A DNA stretch of 10,711 nt from Bacillota bacterium (GCA_020059765.1 JAGVBM010000309.1:1-10711); one strand, 5' to 3'; counted from the first letter of the stretch, positions 1-6,035 are shown. Notes: generated by a model not told the origin, from the letters alone. Numbers and translations are program-made.

Positions 1-111
1 AGAAGTATGGGTGTCAATTTGAATAAGAAACAGTTGGCGCAAGTGTCCCGGCAGATGAAAAAATCAAACGCCAACCAAGCGATGCTGGCCGGAAAGAAAA
101 AGAAGAAATAA
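1..111 (+). CDS. 3' end of an unidentified CDS, or a very small lysine-tailed protein
   Basis: The frame is open from the left edge to a TAA at 109-111. It encodes about 36 residues ending in five consecutive lysines. An ATG at position 7 could make it a 34-residue protein, but only six bases lie upstream, so a ribosome binding site cannot be judged. It may equally be the C-terminal tail of a longer gene. The sequence is strongly basic and rich in Lys, Gln and Asn, with no cysteine and no membrane segment. A basic tail of this kind would suit nucleic-acid or ribosome binding, but that is only a guess from composition. I do not recognise the family. No terminator is visible between this stop and the TTGACA of the next promoter, so transcription may read through into the riboswitch. 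Confidence 0.5.
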   Translation, partial: RSMGVNLNKKQLAQVSRQMKKSNANQAMLAGKKKKK

Positions 112-121
112 TGACTTACCG

Positions 122-148
122 TTGACACCGGGAAGTTCATCTTATACT
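122..148 (+). promoter_or_regulatory. Probable sigma-A promoter of the cobalamin-riboswitch/btu operon
   Basis: A perfect -35 box TTGACA (122-127) is followed by TATACT (143-148), which matches TATAAT at five of six positions. The spacer is 15 bp, shorter than the usual 17, which weakens the call. Transcription would start near 155, just before the riboswitch aptamer. This is the only good promoter-like sequence in the leader. Confidence 0.5.
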
Positions 149-164
149 CTAGTATCGAACAACA

Positions 165-330
165 AGTACATAACGTGCCTTGGTGCTCCGTATTTTGGGA
201 GATAATAGGGAAATCGGTGCGAATCCGATGCGGTCCCGCCACTGTATGAGGGAGTTCTGTTCAATGAGTCACTGCGCAAGCGGGAAGACGAACAGGATGA
301 TGAACTTGAGCCAGGAGACCTGCCAAAGCC
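165..330 (+). ncRNA. Cobalamin (B12) riboswitch aptamer
   Basis: The leader carries the hallmark elements of the cobalamin riboswitch in the right order: TTGGTGC near 180-186, an ATCGGTGCGAATCCGATGC hairpin near 212-231, GGTCCCGCCACTG ending at 244, and the B12 box AGCCAGGAGACCTGCC at 309-324. The stretch between GCCACTG and the B12 box is the variable peripheral region. In this family, binding of adenosylcobalamin or a related corrinoid lowers expression of downstream transport or synthesis genes. The edges are approximate because the outer P1 helix was not folded. The location directly upstream of an ABC importer with a BtuF-like binding protein fits. The 336 bases between the first stop codon and the btuF start are filled by this element, its promoter and its terminator. 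Confidence 0.95.
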
Positions 331-388
331 GCTGTTTCCGCAACCTTCGAGGAAAAGGGTGTGGTCTGCCGTGTTACATAACCATTGC

Positions 389-427
389 AGCCCCTGACCT
401 CATCGGTCGGGGCTTATTGTTGTTATT
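389..427 (+). terminator. Intrinsic terminator serving as the riboswitch expression platform
   Basis: AGCCCCTGACC (389-399) can pair with GGTCGGGGCT (405-414) around a five-base loop, leaving one bulged T. A T-rich tail follows (415-427). The hairpin lies between the B12 box and the btuF start, so it is the likely switch that stops transcription when cobalamin is bound. A competing antiterminator could use CTGC at 366-369 with GCAG at 387-390. That pairing is suggested by eye only. Confidence 0.8.
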
Positions 428-447
428 CCAAGAGAGGGGTCATTCAA

Positions 448-1401
448 ATGCACAAAAAATTTTCCACCATCTTAGCGGTTCTAGCGGTAACGGCGGGTCT
501 CTCCGCAGGGTGCGGATCGAACGCGCCGCAGCAGAGCAGCACACAGCAAACGGCGAAGTCAGCTTCACAAACTGCGTACCCGGTAACGGTGAAAGACACA
601 ACCGGAACCGATGTGACTCTTCAATCGGAACCGCAGCGGATTGTCTCGCTGCTGCCAAGCGATACGGAAATTCTGTTTGCCTTGGGTTTGGGAAATAAAA
701 TTGTCGGTGTCAGCAAGTGGGCCGATTATCCGGCGGAAGCCAAGACAAAACCGATTGTCGGTGACATGAAGGTCGATGCGGAAAAAGTGGTCGCCCAAAA
801 ACCTGATCTGGTGATTGGCGGTGTTTCTGCCAACGGACAAGACCTGGAAGCCCTGCGGAAAATGGGCTTGACCGTATATGCCATTGAACCGAAAACCATC
901 GCCGAAGTGGAACAAGCGATCAAAGAAATCGGAAACCTTACCAATTCGGCTGAAAAGGCCAGGGAACTGATCGCATCGATGGAGAAAAAAGTAAATGACA
1001 TCAAAATCAAAACGAAAGATTTGACCGATGACAAAAGACCGAGAGTTTATGTCGAGGTATCTCCCGCACCGGATATTTATACGGCCGGGAAAGGAACATT
1101 TATGGATGAGATGATCGAATTGGCGGGCGGAAAAAACATCTTCTCCGATGTCAGCGGTTGGAAGAAGGTCGATGCAGAACAAATTGTCGCCAAAAATCCG
1201 CAGGTGATCATTTCGACCCATGGTGTGACGGCTGACGTGTTGAAAGATTTGCAGGGACGTTCCGGTTGGCAGGATATCCCGGGGGTAAAAGACAAAAAGG
1301 TGATTGCGGTTGACACCAACCTGGTATCCCGCCCGGGTCCGCGCATTGTGGACGGACTCGAACTGTTCGCGAAAGCGATTCATCCCGAGTTGTTTCAATG
1401 A
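448..1401 (+). CDS. btuF: Cobalamin ABC transporter substrate-binding lipoprotein (BtuF-like)
   Basis: This 317-aa protein is a periplasmic-binding-protein-fold lipoprotein that would capture cobalamin or a related corrinoid outside the membrane and deliver it to the BtuC/BtuD importer. Residues 1-21 form a signal peptide with a lipobox ending at Cys22 (LSAGC). A Thr/Ser/Gln-rich linker follows, then the binding domain from about residue 45. The domain has the BtuF-like stretches RIVSLLPSDTEILFALG (64-80), GVSKWADYP (87-95) and AEKVVAQKPDLVIGG (111-125). The ATG at 448 is chosen because AGAGAGGGG (431-439) precedes it and it begins the signal peptide; the frame is open further upstream but into the terminator. 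It is the first gene after the riboswitch and overlaps btuC by an ATGA. Iron-siderophore and heme binders share the fold, but the riboswitch points to B12. Confidence 0.9.
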   Translation: MHKKFSTILAVLAVTAGLSAGCGSNAPQQSSTQQTAKSASQTAYPVTVKDTTGTDVTLQSEPQRIVSLLPSDTEILFALGLGNKIVGVSKWADYPAEAKTKPIVGDMKVDAEKVVAQKPDLVIGGVSANGQDLEALRKMGLTVYAIEPKTIAEVEQAIKEIGNLTNSAEKARELIASMEKKVNDIKIKTKDLTDDKRPRVYVEVSPAPDIYTAGKGTFMDEMIELAGGKNIFSDVSGWKKVDAEQIVAKNPQVIISTHGVTADVLKDLQGRSGWQDIPGVKDKKVIAVDTNLVSRPGPRIVDGLELFAKAIHPELFQ

Positions 1402-2438
1402 AGACCGGCCGCAGCCTGATCGCATGGGGCAGCGTTCTTTTGGCGGTGATGACGTTCAGCATCGGGATCGGGGTATCGGTTGGCAGCACCACGATCCCGC
1501 TGTCCCATTCCTTGGCGTATATCATCCATCATTTGCCCTTTGGGGATTGGATCATCACGCCGAATTGGACGGAAACGGAAGCCACGATTCTTGCTAAAAT
1601 TCGGTTGCCCCGTGTTTTTCTCGGACTGTTGGTCGGCGCGTCCCTGTCTTTGGCGGGTGTCGCCTTCCAGGGCGTCTTGCGCAATCCTTTGGCGGATCCT
1701 TATATTCTGGGGGTATCTGCCGGTGCTTCGGTCGGGGCGGCGATCATGTTGGCTTTTGGCGCCAATCTGGCATTGGGCATCTTGACGGTTCCTCTGGTCT
1801 CGTTTTTGGGAGCCCTGGTGTCGATTGTCCTCGTCTTCTGGCTGGGGCGGATGGACCATCAATTGCGGACAGAAACTCTGATTCTGGCAGGAGTTGTCGT
1901 CAATTCCTTTCTCGGTGCGATTTTGACTTTTACACTGACCATGGTACCGGGCAACAAAACCCAACAGATCGTGCTTTGGCTGTTGGGCAGTCTGTCACTC
2001 CGCGATTGGAAAAGCGGGATCATTCTGATCCCGTTCTTCCTGCTTGGCTTGTTTGTGATCTGGGCATTCAGCCGGGAATTGAACGCCCTTACGATGGGGG
2101 AACGGGGAGCGAGCTCCCTTGGCGTACAGGTGGAACGGACGAAATGGGTGCTGCTGCTGACTGCTTCCCTGGTGACGGCTGTCGCGGTATCCACAGCCGG
2201 AATAATCGGTTTTGTCGGGTTGGTGATCCCGCATGTGACGCGTTCGGTCGTCGGACCTGACCATCGTCTCTTGACTCCTTTGGCTGCGCTGGCAGGAGGG
2301 ATCTTTTTGGTATTGTGCGACGCGCTGGCACGTTCCCTGTTTTCGCCGTTGGAACTATCAATCGGAGTGGTAACGGCGATGATCGGAGCGCCTTTTTTCG
2401 CATGGCAACTGCACAGGAGCAAGAGGGGGTCCGTATGA
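1398..2438 (+). CDS. btuC: Cobalamin ABC transporter permease (BtuC-like, FecCD family)
   Basis: This 346-aa, very hydrophobic protein has the length and pattern of FecCD/BtuC permeases, which work as homodimers with about ten membrane helices each. Family hallmarks include QGVLRNPLADPYILGVSAGA (91-110), the cytoplasmic MGERGASSLGVQ segment (233-244) that contacts the ATPase, and GIIGFVGLVIPHVTRSVVGPDHR (268-290), followed by a final hydrophobic hairpin with PLELSIGVVTAMIGAPFF (317-334). Its ATG overlaps the btuF stop (ATGA) and has no strong Shine-Dalgarno of its own, so translation is probably coupled. Its own stop overlaps the btuD start in the same way. It would form the membrane channel for corrinoid import. 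Sequence alone does not separate B12 from siderophore permeases; the riboswitch does that. Confidence 0.93.
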   Translation: MKTGRSLIAWGSVLLAVMTFSIGIGVSVGSTTIPLSHSLAYIIHHLPFGDWIITPNWTETEATILAKIRLPRVFLGLLVGASLSLAGVAFQGVLRNPLADPYILGVSAGASVGAAIMLAFGANLALGILTVPLVSFLGALVSIVLVFWLGRMDHQLRTETLILAGVVVNSFLGAILTFTLTMVPGNKTQQIVLWLLGSLSLRDWKSGIILIPFFLLGLFVIWAFSRELNALTMGERGASSLGVQVERTKWVLLLTASLVTAVAVSTAGIIGFVGLVIPHVTRSVVGPDHRLLTPLAALAGGIFLVLCDALARSLFSPLELSIGVVTAMIGAPFFAWQLHRSKRGSV

Positions 2439-3247
2439 TTCGATTGCAGCAAGTGTCGGTGATGTCCGGCAAAGATCCTGTTTTACAGAATGTATCCTTT
2501 CATTTGGGAAAAGGGGAGAGTCTCGGCATTATCGGTCCCAACGGAGCGGGAAAATCCACCTTGCTGCGGGTGATGGGGGGGCATCAGCCGATGGATCGGG
2601 GAGAGGTACTTGTGGAAGGACAATCGATTGCTTCCTTTCACCGCAAAGAATTGGCTGGCCGACTGGCGTTTATGCCGCAAATTGCCCAGGTGGAATCGCA
2701 GTTTACCGCCTATCAGACGGTATTGTTGGCCCGCTACCCCTTTCTCAAACGTTGGCAAATGGAAAGTGAGAGGGATCAGGCCATTTGTCGGCAAAGCATG
2801 GAACGAACCTGTACGTGGCATCTGCGGGACCGTCGATTGGATGAAGTCAGCGGGGGAGAACGGCAGCGCATCTTGTTGGCCCAAGTATTGGCTCAGGAAC
2901 CGCAATTGTTGCTGTTGGACGAACCGACGACGTATCTGGACCTGTTTCATCAAATCGAACTTTTATCGCTGCTGAAACAAGAACAAAAACGCGGCCTGAC
3001 GTGGGCGGCTGTACTGCATGATCTGAACCTGGCGGCCCAGTATTGCGACCGTCTGTTGTTATTGCGGCAGGGGGAGGTCGCGATGCTGGATGTACCTCGC
3101 CGCGTGTTCCAATCCAAACGGCTGGAAGAGGCATTCGGGGTTCAAATTACGATGGTGGATGTGCCGAATCTTTCGGTGCCGCAAGTGGTCGTGACTCCGT
3201 CGAACGCCGGTTTGCACACAAAGATCAGCGGAAGCGCTGCGCCGTAA
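2435..3247 (+). CDS. btuD: Cobalamin ABC transporter ATP-binding protein (BtuD-like)
   Basis: This 270-aa cytoplasmic ATPase would power the BtuCDF-type importer. It shows Walker A GPNGAGKS (34-41), the Q-loop in MPQ (80-82), the ABC signature SGGERQ (139-144), Walker B LLLLDEP (158-164), a D-loop region TTYLDL (165-170) and the switch histidine in LHD (His195). The last 65 or so residues are a poorly conserved C-terminal extension. The ATG at 2435 is chosen because it overlaps the btuC stop (ATGA) and AGAGGGGG (2422-2429) precedes it. The frame stays open 120 bases upstream, but that part lies inside btuC. It is the last gene of the riboswitch-controlled operon; a long hairpin lies 31 bases past its stop. 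Confidence 0.92.
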   Translation: MIRLQQVSVMSGKDPVLQNVSFHLGKGESLGIIGPNGAGKSTLLRVMGGHQPMDRGEVLVEGQSIASFHRKELAGRLAFMPQIAQVESQFTAYQTVLLARYPFLKRWQMESERDQAICRQSMERTCTWHLRDRRLDEVSGGERQRILLAQVLAQEPQLLLLDEPTTYLDLFHQIELLSLLKQEQKRGLTWAAVLHDLNLAAQYCDRLLLLRQGEVAMLDVPRRVFQSKRLEEAFGVQITMVDVPNLSVPQVVVTPSNAGLHTKISGSAAP

Positions 3248-3278
3248 ACAGACAGTTCTGCATAGCAAAACTCACAAA

Positions 3279-3311
3279 CAACCCGCCTCACGGTTCATGT
3301 GGGGCGGGTTG
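3279..3311 (-). terminator. 13-bp hairpin between convergent units; intrinsic terminator on the minus strand
   Basis: CAACCCGCCTCAC (3279-3291) pairs with GTGGGGCGGGTTG (3299-3311) around a 7-base loop, giving 13 continuous pairs including one G-T. On the minus strand the hairpin is followed by TTTGTGAGTTTTG, a broken T-run, so it best fits termination of the comM/102-aa unit, whose last stop lies about 35 bases upstream. On the plus strand no T-run follows, so termination of btuD there would be weaker or may rely on the hairpin alone. Confidence 0.7.
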
Positions 3312-3345
3312 CAAGGGCCGCCCGGGAGACTGCGGGTGCCTGCTG

Positions 3346-3654
3346 TCAGTTCCGATGGGGGGTTTCCTTGATGGTCCAAGAGGCGACATCGATTTGATGA
3401 TCCATCAGAAGCGTGAAAAACTCGTGGACGATTTCTTTATAGCCGTTTTGTTCCAGGGATTCACACAGATCAAACAATAATTTCGGTTCCGAATCCGTAA
3501 TGTCGATCTTGATGGCGGGTAATTCGACGCCGTACGCCGCACTGTACAGATCGGGGACGCAAACTTCCAACTGCAGAGAGTCGAGATATACATCCAACCA
3601 GGCTAACGCTTCCAATACCTCGGGAAGATTCATGTTGGGATGTTGATATGCCAA
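3346..3654 (-). CDS. Hypothetical 102-aa acidic protein downstream of comM
   Basis: I do not recognise this protein. It is 102 residues, acidic, with no signal peptide, membrane helix or metal-binding motif. It has an N-terminal segment rich in leucines (about 9-30), a central PAIKIDITDSEPKLL stretch (46-60) that looks like a beta strand followed by a helix, and a helical C-terminal part. Two cysteines (32 and 64) are isolated. The start is TTG: it sits 8 bases after a perfect AAGGAGG (plus positions 3663-3669), while the first in-frame ATG is 21 bases further in and too far from that site. It lies 79 bases after comM on the same strand and before a shared terminator, so co-transcription with comM is likely. 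A separate promoter in the gap was not convincing. Coding is supported by the ribosome binding site, a lone full-length frame and the downstream terminator. Confidence 0.75.
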   Translation of the reverse strand: MAYQHPNMNLPEVLEALAWLDVYLDSLQLEVCVPDLYSAAYGVELPAIKIDITDSEPKLLFDLCESLEQNGYKEIVHEFFTLLMDHQIDVASWTIKETPHRN

Positions 3655-3662
3655 ATCGAACG

Positions 3663-3669
3663 CCTCCTT
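3663..3669 (-). promoter_or_regulatory. Shine-Dalgarno that fixes a TTG start
   Basis: The minus strand reads AAGGAGG here, fully complementary to the 16S rRNA 3' end. The TTG at 3654-3652 follows after 8 bases, which is ideal spacing. It decides the start of the 102-aa gene in favour of TTG over the ATG seven codons later. Confidence 0.75.
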
Positions 3670-3733
3670 CCCTTAATTATCCCTACTATTCGTCAGATGA
3701 AATGGACTGTCCTGCCGCACATGCTGTTCTTCA

Positions 3734-5272
3734 TCAGTGCCAATATTTCCGGTCCAGACTTCGATATTGAATGGCTTCGGCAATATGGCGGGTCTCAATC
3801 GCCGATTCTCCTTCACAATCGGCAATGGTCCTGGCCACTTTTAGAATCCGGTCATGCGCTCTGGCAGACAAACCCAATTGTTCGAAAGCCTGCCGTAATA
3901 GGGAGGTCCCTTCTTTGGACAGCCGGCAGTGCATGCGGATTTCGCCCGCTGTCATGGCGGCGTTGATCGGTATGGTTTTGCCGGGAAATCTGCTGCGCTG
4001 GACGGCGCGGGCCTGCAGGACTCTCTGCAAAATGGCGGCTGAAGTTTCGGGTGGAAGTTCTGGCGACATATCCTCATATTTGATCCGTGGCACGTCGATG
4101 TGCAAGTCGATCCGGTCCAACAGCGGACCGGAAATACGGCTGTGGTACCGCTGCACTTGCGACTGGCTGCAGGTGCAGGCAGATTCGCCGTTCTCCGCTT
4201 CTTCACCAAAATGACCGCATGGGCAGGGATTCATGGAAGCAATCAGTTGAAAGCGGGACGGGTAGGTGAGGGTGGAGTTTGCCCGCACCAGGGTGATGCG
4301 CCCATCTTCAAGCGGTTGCCGCAGGACTTCCAATACAGCCCTGTTGAATTCAGGCAGTTCATCCAGAAACAAAACACCGCCGTGCGCTAACGAAACTTCT
4401 CCCGGTTTTGGAATCGCTCCGCCGCCAATCAGCCCGGCGCTGCTGACAGTATGGTGCGGTGTGCGGAAGGGGCGTTTGTCCATCAGGGAAGAGGGTGCTT
4501 TCAGGAGACCCGAGGCACTGTGAATCATCGTCACTTCCAATGATTCTTCCGGCCGCAGCGGCGGGAGGATGGTGGGGAGGCGATTGGCCAGCATAGTTTT
4601 GCCGGAGCCGGGCGGACCGATCAACAAAACGTTATGTCCGCCGCAAGCGGCAATTTCCAGCGCCCGTTTGACATGAGTTTGACCCCGGACGTCCGACATA
4701 TCTTCGAAGGGGGAGACAGGGGACGGTGGTCCGGATTTGTCATGATTCGGAACGTGAACGGTGCCTGCTCGAAAATAAGCAACCAACTCGGTCAGACGGC
4801 CAATCGGGATGATCCGGATGCCTTCGACGAGCCGCGCTTCCTGCCAATTGTCGGCAGGTACGATGATCTCTTGCATGCCGTACTGTTTGGCGGCTGCCAC
4901 CATGGGCAGTACACCTTTCACGCCGCGAAGCGAACCGTCAAGCGCCAATTCTCCAATCATCGCGAGGGTGCGCAATTTTTCCTGCGGCAACATTCCGCTG
5001 CAAGTCAAAATCCCTGCTGCCAGGCACAAATCAAATCCGGGTCCGTCTTTGCGCAGATCGGCTGGCGCCAGATTGGCCGTGATTCGTCCCAAGGGAAACT
5101 CAAAGCCGGAGTTTCGCAGCGCCGCTCGTACCCTTTCTTTTGCTTCACGGACAGATGAACTCGGCAATCCCACCAAATCAAAGCAAGGGAGTCCGTTGCT
5201 GATATCGATTTCGACTGTCACTGGAATCCCTTGAATTCCCAATAACGCGATGCCGTGAACCGAAGCATACAT
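3734..5272 (-). CDS. comM: ComM/YifB family Mg-chelatase-like AAA+ ATPase
   Basis: The protein is 512 aa, the usual length for the family. Family members are hexameric AAA+ ATPases; ComM in Gram-negative bacteria acts as a branch-migration helicase that helps integrate incoming single-stranded DNA during transformation. The N-terminal Lon-protease-like domain (about 1-170) begins MYASVHGIALLG and contains GLPSSSVREAKERVRAAL (35-52). The AAA+ core has Walker A GPPGSGKT (219-226), Walker B GVLFLDELPEF (299-309) and the conserved SGPLLDRIDLH segment (381-391). A cysteine cluster (C350, C352, C366, C368) follows the MNPCPCG motif. A C-terminal helical domain (about 435-507) completes it. The ATG at 5272 has AAAGGAG ten bases upstream (plus 5283-5289). 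It runs opposite to dprA and sucCD and is probably co-transcribed with the 102-aa gene. I found no convincing promoter directly upstream. Confidence 0.95.
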   Translation of the reverse strand: MYASVHGIALLGIQGIPVTVEIDISNGLPCFDLVGLPSSSVREAKERVRAALRNSGFEFPLGRITANLAPADLRKDGPGFDLCLAAGILTCSGMLPQEKLRTLAMIGELALDGSLRGVKGVLPMVAAAKQYGMQEIIVPADNWQEARLVEGIRIIPIGRLTELVAYFRAGTVHVPNHDKSGPPSPVSPFEDMSDVRGQTHVKRALEIAACGGHNVLLIGPPGSGKTMLANRLPTILPPLRPEESLEVTMIHSASGLLKAPSSLMDKRPFRTPHHTVSSAGLIGGGAIPKPGEVSLAHGGVLFLDELPEFNRAVLEVLRQPLEDGRITLVRANSTLTYPSRFQLIASMNPCPCGHFGEEAENGESACTCSQSQVQRYHSRISGPLLDRIDLHIDVPRIKYEDMSPELPPETSAAILQRVLQARAVQRSRFPGKTIPINAAMTAGEIRMHCRLSKEGTSLLRQAFEQLGLSARAHDRILKVARTIADCEGESAIETRHIAEAIQYRSLDRKYWH

Positions 5273-5425
5273 GCATTTACAACTCCTTTATAGATTTTTA
5301 TTTTTGCATTGAGACAAGGGAACACATCTGTACAAAGGGTAGGTTCATTTGGGATGGTTGATTTGGGGATGATACATTGGGGGGCGGGACACGCTAGAAC
5401 TGAACACGGAAAGGGGGCACCATCG

Positions 5426-5641
5426 ATGATTGAGGTACTGATCAGTTCCGGGAAGTTTGCAGAAAGGCCGGATGATCTGTATGGGGAATGGGGATTTCAA
5501 CAGAATGGCAACCAACTGACGGTTGCCATGCAAGAACGGGAATTTGAAGATTTCTTGCGCGCCAACAATTTGGTTGTCTACAAAGACGAACTGAAAAGTT
5601 ACCAGGACGGTAAAGTGGTGGGGAAATTCAGACTTGTTTGA
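5426..5641 (+). CDS. Small hypothetical protein, 71 aa
   Basis: I do not recognise this 71-aa protein. It is soluble, slightly acidic, without cysteines, and predicted by eye to mix beta strands and one helix: EVLISSGKF at the start, GEWGFQQNGNQLTVAM (20-35) as a possible beta hairpin, EREFEDFLRANN (37-48) as a helix, then short strands to the end. The ATG at 5426 is chosen because AAAGGGGG (5410-5417) lies 8 bases upstream. The frame is open back to about 5309, but no other start has a ribosome binding site. It is divergent from comM, with about 150 bases between the two starts. Its last 14 bases overlap a possible 29-aa peptide gene on the other strand. Codon use resembles its neighbours, which supports coding. 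Confidence 0.65.
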   Translation: MIEVLISSGKFAERPDDLYGEWGFQQNGNQLTVAMQEREFEDFLRANNLVVYKDELKSYQDGKVVGKFRLV

Positions 5642-5717
5642 CATCGAACCTTCTGTATAAACATTTTGCAGCCGGGTCACCATGGTCAGTCCGCAGCAAG
5701 TAGTCCGTGCCAGACAC
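5628..5717 (-). CDS. Possible 29-aa peptide gene (GTG start)
   Basis: On the minus strand a GTG at 5717 opens a 29-codon frame ending in TGA at 5630-5628. The peptide begins MSGTDYLLRTDHGDPAAK and ends with a basic and hydrophobic stretch, and contains a single cysteine (residue 19). A purine-rich AAGAAGGA (plus 5723-5730) lies 5 bases before the start, and an extended -10 box TGTTATAAT ends at 5738, which would place the transcript start almost directly before the ribosome binding site. Together these make a compact expression unit, but a frame this short can arise by chance. It would be convergent with, and overlap by 14 bases, the 71-aa gene. No known family comes to mind. The alternative is that this is only non-coding leader between small genes. 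Confidence 0.33.
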   Translation of the reverse strand: MSGTDYLLRTDHGDPAAKCLYRRFDVKQV

Positions 5718-5737
5718 CTCTGTCCTTCTTTGTTAGC

Positions 5738-5746
5738 ATTATAACA
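5738..5746 (-). promoter_or_regulatory. Extended -10 promoter element on the minus strand
   Basis: The minus strand reads TGTTATAAT (TATAAT at plus 5738-5743 with TG one base before it), a perfect extended -10 box. The hexamer 17 bp further upstream (GAAAAT) is a poor -35, which extended -10 promoters tolerate. It would drive the possible 29-aa peptide and could give a long transcript towards comM, antisense to the 71-aa gene. Confidence 0.4.
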
Positions 5747-5767
5747 CATATTTTCTGATCATTTTCG

Positions 5768-5773
5768 TATAAT
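5768..5773 (+). promoter_or_regulatory. -10 box TATAAT on the plus strand before the zinc-ribbon gene
   Basis: A consensus TATAAT lies at 5768-5773 in an AT-rich stretch, about 100 bases before the TTG start of the zinc-ribbon gene. No good -35 hexamer is seen at 16-18 bp. The first ATG of the open frame (5772) overlaps this box, so if the box is used that ATG cannot be the start. Confidence 0.35.
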
Positions 5774-5876
5774 GAAACATTCGTTGAACACTCCCTCCAC
5801 CTACGGCGTTGCCGTTGATAAACAGGAAAAATCAAGCAATACTAGAAACAAACTTTCGGCAAAGGGGATGGAACGG

Positions 5877-6035
5877 TTGTCAGACTATCAAATTCGCTGC
5901 GCGGTTTGCGGTTCTGTTGCCGATGTTCCGGCCAGCAACCTGGATCAATTGCAAACTGCAAAAAACAACGGGGTTTACGTCTGTACCGGGTGTCAGGCAA
6001 AGATTCGGTTTGAAAGCGAACACAACCGAACGTAA
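5877..6035 (+). CDS. Small four-cysteine zinc-ribbon protein (YlaI/DUF2197-like), 52 aa
   Basis: From the TTG at 5877 the product is 52 residues with two CxxC pairs: C8-AV-C11 and C36-TG-C39, spaced by 24 residues. This is the layout of a single zinc ribbon. The pattern of a cysteine pair, a polar helix with LDQLQTAKNNGVYVC, and a second pair followed by AKIRFE recalls the small uncharacterised YlaI/DUF2197 proteins of Bacillus. The assignment is by memory of the pattern, so it is tentative. The start is chosen because AAAGGGG (5861-5867) lies 9 bases upstream. The in-frame ATG at 5868 directly abuts that site and the ATG at 5772 overlaps a TATAAT box. Zinc binding is inferred from the cysteines; the function is unknown. 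It precedes sucC by 151 bases, with a separate sucC promoter between. Confidence 0.7.
   Translation: MSDYQIRCAVCGSVADVPASNLDQLQTAKNNGVYVCTGCQAKIRFESEHNRT

Noticed and set aside
385..447. Longer N-terminus for btuF
   Set aside because: The extra codons lie inside the riboswitch terminator and lack a ribosome binding site; the start at 448 begins a proper lipoprotein signal peptide.
180..698. Plus-strand 172-aa open frame
   Set aside because: It runs through the riboswitch and then out of frame with btuF; a shadow.
565..1425. Minus-strand 286-aa open frame across btuF
   Set aside because: Antisense to a well-recognised gene, with low-complexity composition and no family match.
5273..5320. 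Possible comM promoter (TTGTCT / TCTATA on the minus strand)
   Set aside because: The -10 would touch the ribosome binding site, so the transcript would lose it.
5684..5716. Resemblance to the core of bacterial SRP (4.5S) RNA
   Set aside because: GGTCAG-TCCG and later bases look similar, but the GGAA tetraloop, the symmetric loops and the long flanking stem are missing.
5345..5749. Minus-strand 134-aa open frame opposite the 71-aa gene
   Set aside because: It starts inside a TATAAT box, has no ribosome binding site, and reads as a shadow; the 29-aa frame nearby is a different frame.
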